Shown one piece after another: positions 58,095-64,000 of a stretch of DNA of 64,000 nucleotides. This DNA comes from Rhodococcus sp. IEGM 1409. Its GTDB lineage: Bacteria; Actinomycetota; Actinomycetes; Mycobacteriales; Mycobacteriaceae. The first letter of the stretch is position 1, and the number at the start of each line of letters is the position of its first letter. Location of the stretch: positions 62,001-126,000 of the forward strand of contig NZ_JASHKN010000007.1 of NCBI RefSeq assembly GCF_030056735.1, in the 5' to 3' direction. The notes below the pieces were generated by a model. That model was given only the letters and a program-made list of their open reading frames with translations. It was not told the DNA's origin and did no database searches. The translations under genes and the position numbers were made by a program.

Positions 58095-59135
58095 CTACGT
58101 GGATTTCTGCGCTTCCATCATTCCGACGATGCGTTGCAGGTCGTCGACCGAGCCGAATTCGACCACAATCTTCCCCTTCCGCTTGCCCAGACTGACAGTC
58201 ACCCGGGTGTCGAACGAGTCCGACAACCGCTCGGCCACATCCTGCAGACCCGGCATCACGATCGGCTTCCGCTTCTGTGGGGGAGCGATCTCATTATCCG
58301 CCCGGTTGGCGAGAGTGACTGCTTCCTCCGTCGCGCGAACAGACATTCCTTCCGCGACGATGCGCGCCGCCATGACTTCCTGAGCGTCGGCACCCGCCTC
58401 GAGGGACAGCAGTGCGCGAGCGTGGCCGGCCGAAAGTACACCGGCCGCAACGCGGCGCTGAACCGCCACCGGCAGCTTCAGCAGACGAATCATGTTGGTC
58501 ACGACGGGACGCGAACGTCCGATCCGATTGGCCAATTCTTCGTGGGTGACTTCGAACTCCTCGAGCAACTGCTGATACGCCGCTGCCTCCTCGAGGGGGT
58601 TCAACTGCACACGGTGAATGTTCTCGAGGAGCGCGTCGCGCAGCATCGAGTCGTCATCGGTTTCACGAATGATCGCCGGAATCTTCTCCAGCCCGGCTTC
58701 CTGGCTCGCGCGCCAGCGACGCTCACCCATGACAAGCTGGTACTTGTCACCGTGACGACGGACCACGATCGGCTGCATCAAACCGAACTCGCGGATCGAG
58801 TGAACCAACTCCGCGAGTGCTTCTTCGTCGAAAACGCTGCGGGGCTGCTTCGGGTTCGTCTCGATCAGGCTCGGTTCGATCTCGAGGTATACCGCGCCGG
58901 TCGGCTCGAGTTCTGTCGCCGGCTCCGCTTCGACAGGAGCCTTCGCAGCCGTCCCCTTGGTGGCTTTCGACGTTTTCGGCGCCGCCTTCGTCGGCGGGGG
59001 AGGGGAGGGGTTGCGCTTGTCGACGCCGATTACGACGTCCGCTGCAGCCGATCCCAGACCCGGCGCCGTGGCCGGCCCGGTGGGGATGAGAGCAGCCAAG
59101 CCGCGGCCCAATCCACCCTTGCGTGCTTGACTCAT
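58095..59135 (-). CDS. parB: Chromosome-partitioning protein ParB
   Basis: A 346-residue CTP-dependent clamp that loads at parS. It starts [20 protein letters not shown], has the box [20 protein letters not shown] near 110-130, the GERRWRAS motif, and a helix-turn-helix region [27 protein letters not shown] near 200. The Pro/Lys/Ala linker between about 45 and 95 is typical. I chose the ATG at 59135, one base after the parA stop codon; the in-frame upstream codons overlap parA. It lies within 5 kb of five parS-like sites. Confidence 0.95.
   Translation of the reverse strand: MSQARKGGLGRGLAALIPTGPATAPGLGSAAADVVIGVDKRNPSPPPPTKAAPKTSKATKGTAAKAPVEAEPATELEPTGAVYLEIEPSLIETNPKQPRSVFDEEALAELVHSIREFGLMQPIVVRRHGDKYQLVMGERRWRASQEAGLEKIPAIIRETDDDSMLRDALLENIHRVQLNPLEEAAAYQQLLEEFEVTHEELANRIGRSRPVVTNMIRLLKLPVAVQRRVAAGVLSAGHARALLSLEAGADAQEVMAARIVAEGMSVRATEEAVTLANRADNEIAPPQKRKPIVMPGLQDVAERLSDSFDTRVTVSLGKRKGKIVVEFGSVDDLQRIVGMMEAQKST
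58996..59010 (+). repeat. G-rich 15-mer, copy 1 (inside parB)
   Basis: GGGGGAGGGGAGGGG on the plus strand. Identical copies occur at 61047 and 62328. Confidence 0.9.
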
Positions 59136-59136
59136 C

Positions 59137-60138
59137 TCACTGCTCCTGGGGCGTCGTGGTGGCAGAGCGGGCGGCAAGTTCACGGCCGGCGTCGAGGTAA
59201 CTCATGGCGCCACGTGAACCCGGGTCGTAATCGAGAACTGTCATCCCGTATCCGGGAGCCTCGGACACCTTCACGCTGCGCGGAATCACAGCGCGCAGGA
59301 CGGCCTCACCGAAGTGCTTGCGTACCTCTTCAGCGACCTGGTCGGCCAGCTTGGTCCGTCCGTCGTACATCGTCAGTAGGACGGTGGAGACATGCAGATC
59401 AGGGTTGAGATGAGCCTGGACGAGCTCGATGTTGCGGAGCAACTGACCGACCCCCTCGAGGGCGTAGTACTCGCACTGGATCGGGATCAGAACTTCCTTG
59501 GCAGCGACCATTGCGTTGACGGTCAGCAGTCCCAGCGAGGGCGGGCAGTCGATGAGGACGAAGTCGACGTCGAGCTCCGCGAGCACCTTGTCGTTGAGCG
59601 CGCCTTTGAGGCGATTCTCGCGGGCAACCATGGAGACCAATTCGATCTCGGCTCCCGCCAAGTCGATCGTTGCAGGGATGCAAAGAAGGCGCTCGCTGTG
59701 CGGGCTCGTCTGAATCGCCTCCGGGGCCTTCACTTCGCCTATGAGCAGCTCATAACTGGAGGGGGTGCCCGAGGTGTGGACGACACCCAGAGCCGTGCTG
59801 GCGTTGCCCTGAGGGTCCAAATCGACCACCAGGACCGTGAGTCCTTGAAGAGCGAGCGCCGACGCAAGGTTCACCGTGGTCGTCGTCTTACCGACGCCAC
59901 CCTTCTGGTTGGCGATGGTGATCACGCGGCGGAACGCCGGCTTCGGCAGTGTCACCGAATGGGGATGAAGCACTTGGCTCGCTCGATGCGCGGCGGCCCC
60001 GATGGGCGTTTCCTCCGAGGAGATTGCCGCATAGGGAGCGGTGAAATTGTCGTCGTCGTTGACGATCTGATCCGCACCCGCACTCGTTTGCTGCTTCGGT
60101 GTTTCACGTGAAACGGCGGACTCAGATCGACCCGACAT
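59137..60138 (-). CDS. parA: Chromosome-partitioning ATPase ParA
   Basis: A 333-residue Walker-type ATPase that moves the ParB-parS complex. The deviant Walker A is [20 protein letters not shown] near 95-114; [11 protein letters not shown] and [11 protein letters not shown] follow. The C-terminal [15 protein letters not shown] is usual. ATG 60138 is preceded by AAGGAG. The first codons read [17 protein letters not shown], encoded in part by a parS-like site (SAVSRETP). An earlier GTG at 60168 is possible. It is co-transcribed with parB. Confidence 0.95.
   Translation of the reverse strand: MSGRSESAVSRETPKQQTSAGADQIVNDDDNFTAPYAAISSEETPIGAAAHRASQVLHPHSVTLPKPAFRRVITIANQKGGVGKTTTTVNLASALALQGLTVLVVDLDPQGNASTALGVVHTSGTPSSYELLIGEVKAPEAIQTSPHSERLLCIPATIDLAGAEIELVSMVARENRLKGALNDKVLAELDVDFVLIDCPPSLGLLTVNAMVAAKEVLIPIQCEYYALEGVGQLLRNIELVQAHLNPDLHVSTVLLTMYDGRTKLADQVAEEVRKHFGEAVLRAVIPRSVKVSEAPGYGMTVLDYDPGSRGAMSYLDAGRELAARSATTTPQEQ
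60100..60115. promoter_or_regulatory. parS-like site inside parA
   Basis: TGTTTCACGTGAAACG, 15 of 16 consensus bases. Confidence 0.8.
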
Positions 60139-60219
60139 TGACTGCTCCTTCGATTGGGAATCGATCACTAGGTGCTCTCATCATCTGTACATTGCTCTCG
60201 ATTGCATGCGTGTAAATCA

Positions 60220-60900
60220 TCAACGCTGGCGACGCTTCGGGAGACGTTCGGCCTTCACCACCACAGTGGGGGTGCGGAGAATCTTGGCTCCACATTCGAG
60301 TATTTCCAACTTACCTGCGCCCAACTTGGTGAGCGCCGTACGGTCCCGCTCGATCTCCTCGGCGGCGCTCGAGCCCTTGAGTGCAAGCATCCGACCATGC
60401 TCGTGGATGAGTGGAAGGGACCAACGCGCGAGCTTCTCGAGGGGCGCCACAGCTCGCGAGGTGACCACGTCCGCGCCGCCCGCTTCCTTCACGACACCCG
60501 ATTCCTCGGCTCGCCCTCGGACAACCAGTACGTCTAATCCGTTGGACTCGATGAACTCCGCGAGGTACACCGAGCGTCGAAGTAACGGTTCGACCAGAGT
60601 CACCTTCAAGTCCGGGCGGGCGATTGCGAGAGGGATACCGGGTAGACCGGCACCGCTTCCAACGTCGACAACCGACTCGCCTTCGGCGATCAGTTCGCCG
60701 ATGACAGCGCAATTGAGAAGGTGACGCTCCCACAGCCGAGGAACTTCACGGGGACCAATCAGCCCGCGCTCGACACCATCCGTCGCCAGGGATTGGTAAT
60801 ACCGTTCCGCGATCTCATATCTGTCACCGAACACTGCGCGCGCAGTCTCTTGTTCGTCCCAGTCAACCGACGCCGCACCATTCTGTTCCACGTGAAACAT
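60220..60900 (-). CDS. rsmG: 16S rRNA (guanine-527-N7)-methyltransferase RsmG
   Basis: A 226-residue SAM-dependent methyltransferase (GidB) that makes m7G527 in 16S rRNA; its loss gives low-level streptomycin resistance. The SAM motif is [18 protein letters not shown] near 78-95, followed by [17 protein letters not shown] and [17 protein letters not shown]. The first codons MFHVEQ are encoded by a parS-like site, a common arrangement. It lies 81 bp upstream of parA on the same strand. Confidence 0.95.
   Translation of the reverse strand: MFHVEQNGAASVDWDEQETARAVFGDRYEIAERYYQSLATDGVERGLIGPREVPRLWERHLLNCAVIGELIAEGESVVDVGSGAGLPGIPLAIARPDLKVTLVEPLLRRSVYLAEFIESNGLDVLVVRGRAEESGVVKEAGGADVVTSRAVAPLEKLARWSLPLIHEHGRMLALKGSSAAEEIERDRTALTKLGAGKLEILECGAKILRTPTVVVKAERLPKRRQR
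60884..60899. promoter_or_regulatory. parS-like site at the rsmG start
   Basis: TGTTCCACGTGAAACA, 15 of 16 consensus bases; encodes the MFHVEQ start of rsmG. Confidence 0.8.
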
Positions 60901-61046
60901 CCTCCCGCGTAAACCGCGAAATCAACAATCAAGACCTAAATCATTATCCGCTCTGGAGCCGACATGTGTTCGCTTCTGCACACCGACTCGCTGTGAGTCT
61001 GCCGACTCGTTCATTCTTTGGGAAGTATTCAGCTCAAACTTCAAGC

Positions 61047-61061
61047 GGGGGAGGGGAGGGG
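61047..61061 (+). repeat. G-rich 15-mer, copy 2
   Basis: GGGGGAGGGGAGGGG, 4 bp before a parS-like site. Confidence 0.9.
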
Positions 61062-61065
61062 TTCA

Positions 61066-61081
61066 CGTTTCACGTGAAACA
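61066..61081. promoter_or_regulatory. parS-like site
   Basis: CGTTTCACGTGAAACA, 15 of 16 consensus bases. Confidence 0.8.
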
Positions 61082-61424
61082 TAGCAGGGCGATCGAATGC
61101 AGATAGCAGCGTCATTCTTAGTATCATCACTGTGACGAAACTGCCTTGGGTAGTTACATGGATGGAATTCTGACCCAAAATGGGCAATTTTCAACAAAAA
61201 ATGGTTGCAGAAAATCGTTGCCGTCGGACTGCCAAGGGGGCTCGGTCAGTCAAACCCAGTCTGTTCTTGGACGCGAATGTTCTTCGATTCCAGGTCTCGG
61301 ACAGCCTCGGAATCTCATCGCTGGTTGCCGCGAACCAATCATCCGTCGACTTGACTCTCCTGTTGCGGGAGACCGGAGACTTGGCATCACAAACCGAAAA
61401 TCAATCCAAGGAGCTTCGCACCAC

Positions 61425-62234
61425 ATGATGCGCATCGGAGAGTTCGCCCTCGCCTCTGGACTGACAGTAAAAGCACTCCACCACTACGACGCCATCGATC
61501 TACTCAAACCCGCACGAGTGACCGCGAACGGTTACCGCACGTATTCACCCACACAACTGCGAGAGGCAGCGACGATCCGGGCACTCCGCAACATCGGCCT
61601 CGCCCTCGACACCGTTGCAGAAGCACGGAGCAACCCGCACCACATGAATTCCTTCATCGAACGACACCGAGCACATGTCGCTGACGAACGCGCACGGCAA
61701 GATGCTGACGCAGCACAAGGGTCAGCGTTGATCGACTCACTTGAACTCGACTACACCGTGCACCGTCGTTCTATGCCGGCTCAACACTGGGTTGGACTCC
61801 AACACGAAATTCGTAACCGCGAACTCGAGCAGGTTGAGTCGCCCCTGGCGACCCTGCAAATGGCCCTGACAGAAGCAGGCCACACGATCTCCGGTCCCTG
61901 GTGGACAACGCTGCGCCAAACCGCAGAAGCTGAGGTTGTCGAAGTTCTGTTCTGCTGGCCGACTGCCCAGATCCCCGCCGAGCCAGTTGGCATCTCCGGA
62001 AAGATCGTCGAATCCGGCACGCTCCCAGCGCGCGACGAACTGTTCGTGACACTCGAAACATCCGAAGACGATTCCGATCTAGGCGATCTAGGCGCCGAAG
62101 CCGCACAGATCGCGATGATCGAGCAAGCAAACGGTGACGGACTGAAGCTAGTTCACGGCAGCATCCGTCAGGTTGGGGTTCTCGCTGACGACGGCACACC
62201 AGAAGCCATTGAACTCGTCATCGCCATCCAATAG
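61425..62234 (+). CDS. MerR-family regulator with GyrI-like C-terminal domain
   Basis: A 269-residue protein. Residues 1-70 are a MerR helix-turn-helix (MRIGEFALASGLTVKALHHYDAIDLLKP, GYRTYSPTQLREAATI); a helical linker follows, and the C-terminal 160 residues look like an effector domain of the GyrI/AraC-ligand type (FCWPTAQIPAEPVGISG, ASTLETSED-type acidic loop here as TLETSEDDSD). It resembles BmrR/TipA-like drug-sensing regulators. Two ATGs at 61425 and 61428 follow AAGGAG. It is not part of the conserved rsmG-jag arrangement and its target may be the small membrane protein next to it. Confidence 0.75.
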   Translation: MMRIGEFALASGLTVKALHHYDAIDLLKPARVTANGYRTYSPTQLREAATIRALRNIGLALDTVAEARSNPHHMNSFIERHRAHVADERARQDADAAQGSALIDSLELDYTVHRRSMPAQHWVGLQHEIRNRELEQVESPLATLQMALTEAGHTISGPWWTTLRQTAEAEVVEVLFCWPTAQIPAEPVGISGKIVESGTLPARDELFVTLETSEDDSDLGDLGAEAAQIAMIEQANGDGLKLVHGSIRQVGVLADDGTPEAIELVIAIQ

Positions 62235-62292
62235 GCGTCCATCGCCAACCTGGGCTGGAGATCGAGAATTCGGGGAAACAACCCATCGATGG

Positions 62293-62308
62293 GGTTTCAC
62301 GTGAAACG
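62293..62308. promoter_or_regulatory. parS-like site
   Basis: GGTTTCACGTGAAACG, 14 of 16 consensus bases with an intact 12-bp core. Confidence 0.7.
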
Positions 62309-62327
62309 AAGGGCTGACATTCGGTCT

Positions 62328-62342
62328 GGGGGAGGGGAGGGG
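62328..62342 (+). repeat. G-rich 15-mer, copy 3
   Basis: GGGGGAGGGGAGGGG, 19 bp after a parS-like site and just before the stop of the small membrane protein gene. Confidence 0.9.
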
Positions 62343-62343
62343 C

Positions 62344-62670
62344 TCACATGTAGTACGGCATGTTGTCGATCGAATACCCGAACGCGCACAGTGCGCCCCC
62401 GACAGCCAAGAAGGCAACCGTGAAGCTGAGCATGAACGCTCTCCCGGATCGCCATGCCAGAGCAAGCGGAATGAATACGACGGCGACTACTCCCAGCGGC
62501 AACAACCAGCAGAGCCAATACTTCAGACCGCCCGGCGGGAAAGACTGGACTTCCATTTTCTGCTGCAGTTCGAAGACCAGGGGCCAATAGCTCAGGCCGC
62601 ACACGAGCATCCCGATCAAAGCACCCAAGACCATCAATCCGAGAGGGAATCCGGAACGCTCGGGGGACAT
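62344..62670 (-). CDS. Small three-helix membrane protein
   Basis: A 108-residue protein with three hydrophobic helices (about 8-30, 48-70 and 75-98). The loop ELQQKMEVQSFPPGGLKYW lies between helices 1 and 2. I do not recognise the family. The ATG at 62670 is chosen because TATCGT lies seven bases upstream, as at other leaderless genes here. Two parS-like sites flank it. With the MerR gene it interrupts the rsmG-jag order. Confidence 0.6.
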   Translation of the reverse strand: MSPERSGFPLGLMVLGALIGMLVCGLSYWPLVFELQQKMEVQSFPPGGLKYWLCWLLPLGVVAVVFIPLALAWRSGRAFMLSFTVAFLAVGGALCAFGYSIDNMPYYM

Positions 62671-62677
62671 GTCGACA

Positions 62678-62683
62678 ACGATA
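62678..62683 (-). promoter_or_regulatory. -10 element of leaderless small membrane protein gene
   Basis: TATCGT on the minus strand, seven bases before the ATG at 62670. Confidence 0.4.
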
Positions 62684-62714
62684 GGCACCGAACCTTCACC
62701 GTGCCCCCAGATTC

Positions 62715-62730
62715 GGTTTCACGTGAAACA
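62715..62730. promoter_or_regulatory. parS-like site
   Basis: GGTTTCACGTGAAACA, 15 of 16 consensus bases, just past the jag terminator. Confidence 0.8.
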
Positions 62731-62746
62731 CCTCGTGGACACAAAA

Positions 62747-62773
62747 GCGGGCCCCGGGAAATCCGGGGCCCGC
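62747..62773 (-). terminator. yidC-jag operon terminator
   Basis: A perfect 11-bp stem GCGGGCCCCGG/CCGGGGCCCGC with a 5-base loop, followed on the minus strand by TTTTG. It lies 18 bp after the jag stop. Confidence 0.85.
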
Positions 62774-62791
62774 ATTCGTTCAAGGGGAGTG

Positions 62792-63355
62792 TCAGTCCTT
62801 GAGGACAACCACTCGGCGAGAGGGCTCAGCGCCTTCGCTCTCGCTGGAAACACCGGCGACCTTGGCGACGGCGTCGTGCACGATCTTTCGTTCGAACGGC
62901 GTCATCGGAGCAAGCTCCTCGCGTTCGCCGGTCTCGAGAACACGCTGTGCGGCTTCCGCACCGAGAGCACTGAGTGCCTCGCGACGGCCTGCACGCCAGC
63001 CGGCGACGTCGAGCATCAAGCGGCTGCGTTCTCCGGTCGACTGCTGAACTGCCAGACGAGTCAGCTCCTGGAGAGCATCCAGAACCTCGCCCTTACGTCC
63101 CACGAGCTTGGTCAGGTCGTCGCCGCCGTCGATGCTGACGATCGCCCGATCGCCCTCGACGTCGAGGTCGATGTCACCGTCGAAATCGAGAACGTCGAGC
63201 AACTGCTCGAGGTAGTCGCCGGCGATCTCGCCCTCTTCGATCAGGTCGTCATCGGAATCGTCGATGTCTACATCCACATCGGTAACCGGCGCAGTGGTCT
63301 CGGTGCTCACGTCTGCGTTCTCTCCATCCACAACGATGTCAGCTTCACTGGACAT
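62792..63355 (-). CDS. jag: Jag/KhpB family RNA-binding protein (KH-R3H)
   Basis: A 187-residue protein. An acidic N-terminal tail of about 45 residues is followed by a KH-II-type fold (LVGRKGEVLDALQELTRLAV near 92-111) and a C-terminal R3H domain (APMTPFERKIVHDAVAKV and EPSRRVVV). It binds RNA and is linked to cell-division control. It is the Rv3920c orthologue, 20 bp downstream of yidC in the same operon. Confidence 0.92.
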   Translation of the reverse strand: MSSEADIVVDGENADVSTETTAPVTDVDVDIDDSDDDLIEEGEIAGDYLEQLLDVLDFDGDIDLDVEGDRAIVSIDGGDDLTKLVGRKGEVLDALQELTRLAVQQSTGERSRLMLDVAGWRAGRREALSALGAEAAQRVLETGEREELAPMTPFERKIVHDAVAKVAGVSSESEGAEPSRRVVVLKD

Positions 63356-63375
63356 TGGTCGTTCTCTTTCCTGGA

Positions 63376-64000
63376 TCAGCGCCGTTTATTGCGCTTGGGG
63401 GAGTTGCCGCGGTTGCTCTGTGGCCGGTTCTGTTTGGGTTTCGACGTGGAACCACCACCGGAACCCGAAGGCTTCGGCTGTGGCTTCTCGAGCGAAACTT
63501 CCGGGGCATCGCCGTCGTCGTCGGCTGAATCCGCGGTCTTCAGCGCAGCCGGGGATCCCTTCTTCTTATTGGGATCCGGACGGGCACCGGGCTTGGGCGC
63601 ATTGTCGTTACGGCGAGTGATCGCTTCCTGCTTCTTGGCTTCTTCTTCCGCATCAATCTTGCGGAAGACGAGGTGCTGCTGACCGTAGGTCCAGATGTTG
63701 TTGGCCACCCAGTACAGGAGGATCGCGATCGGGAGGAACGGTCCACCGACGAGGACGCCGAGCGGGAAGACGTACAGCGCGAGCTTGTTCATGATCGCGG
63801 ACTGCGGGTTCGCGGCAGCTGCTTCGCTCTGGCGGGCGACGGAAGCGCGGGAGTTGAAGTGGGTCGCGATGCTGGCGATGATCATCAGCGGAGCGGCCAC
63901 GAGAATGATGTTCAGGCGTGACGGAAGCTCGGGCACGTTCTCGGTGACGTAAGCCTGAAGCTGCGCAACCGGCGTCGTGATCGCGGCCGAGATGGGCGCG
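63376..64000 (-). CDS. yidC: Membrane protein insertase YidC, C-terminal part (partial)
   Basis: The open frame runs off the right edge, giving the last 208 residues. Late helices are visible: [39 protein letters not shown], and [21 protein letters not shown], the usual final helix pair of the actinobacterial YidC. After these comes a basic, Pro/Lys/Ser-rich tail of about 95 residues that may contact ribosomes. It inserts membrane proteins alone or with SecYEG. The gene order rnpA-yidC-jag-rsmG is expected beyond the edge. Confidence 0.93.
   Translation of the reverse strand, partial: APISAAITTPVAQLQAYVTENVPELPSRLNIILVAAPLMIIASIATHFNSRASVARQSEAAAANPQSAIMNKLALYVFPLGVLVGGPFLPIAILLYWVANNIWTYGQQHLVFRKIDAEEEAKKQEAITRRNDNAPKPGARPDPNKKKGSPAALKTADSADDDGDAPEVSLEKPQPKPSGSGGGSTSKPKQNRPQSNRGNSPKRNKRR

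Larger units (their letters stand above)
60901..61424. other. Intergenic region upstream of the merR gene
   Basis: About 520 bp with no convincing gene. It holds a G-rich 15-mer (61047-61061) and a parS-like site (61066-61081). The rest shows no repeat or RNA that I recognise; AT content is somewhat raised near 61150-61210. Confidence 0.5.

Noticed and set aside
58044-59408. A 454-codon open frame on the plus strand
   Set aside because: Antisense to parB and the end of parA; no motif and no start signal.
61180-61428. Small gene upstream of merR
   Set aside because: An 82-codon frame with no ribosome site or family motif that runs into the merR start.
63673-63952. Small plus-strand genes at the right edge
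   Set aside because: They are antisense to yidC and have no support.

Overview
The window looks like chromosomal DNA of a mycolic-acid actinobacterium, most likely Rhodococcus of the erythropolis/qingshengii group. Support: high GC, GTG starts and many leaderless genes; a phenylalanine dehydrogenase that resembles the Rhodococcus enzyme from its first residues; an encapsulin/DyP pair; a KstR-type steroid operator; and, on the right, the mycobacterial origin-proximal order pcnA-mutT4-(Rv3909)-murJ-sigM-rsmA-trxB-trxA-cwlM-(Rv3916c)-parB-parA-rsmG-jag-yidC. By analogy oriC should lie a few kb beyond the right edge (rnpA, rpmH and dnaA are not in the window). No rRNA, intact tRNA, insertion sequence or CRISPR array was seen. 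All family assignments come from reading the sequence and memory; no database search was run.

Left third (1-23.4 kb): end of a PhoX-type phosphatase, a secreted GH25 muramidase, a GH63-like glucosylglycerate hydrolase, a HAD hydrolase, a CDF metal exporter, an HNH/13E12 protein behind a LexA-box promoter, a PHP protein, small redox and cyclase genes, a diguanylate cyclase, a Mn-type ABC importer, and an SDR. Next come three tandem TIGR04222-type membrane proteins, each with a Gly-rich tail containing three Cys and ending Cys-Gly-Gly. Then follows a branched-chain keto-acid dehydrogenase operon (E1alpha, E1beta, E2, E3, amino acid dehydrogenase) with a divergent Lrp regulator. A DUF692 (MNIO) enzyme with a translationally coupled small partner comes next. 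The TIGR04222 trio plus the DUF692 pair is the best candidate for an under-described system, possibly modification of Cys tails on membrane proteins.

Middle (23.4-43.9 kb): encapsulin with its DyP cargo peroxidase; a beta-propeller protein; an NTF2/steroid-isomerase-like gene and epoxide hydrolase behind a KstR-like box; MFS exporter; leuS; an SdpI-like protein with a Cys-rich tail next to a DUF1648 protein whose start lies inside a parS-like site; an MFS remnant; a bile-acid symporter-family gene; a tiny Cys-rich protein; AlgH; a TetR regulator with two palindromes around a divergent promoter; an AidB-like acyl-CoA dehydrogenase operon.

Right third (42.5-64 kb): the conserved envelope, redox and segregation cluster described above. 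It carries five parS-like sites between 60.1 and 62.7 kb. A MerR regulator and a small membrane protein sit between rsmG and jag, in an interval with repeated G-rich 15-mers.
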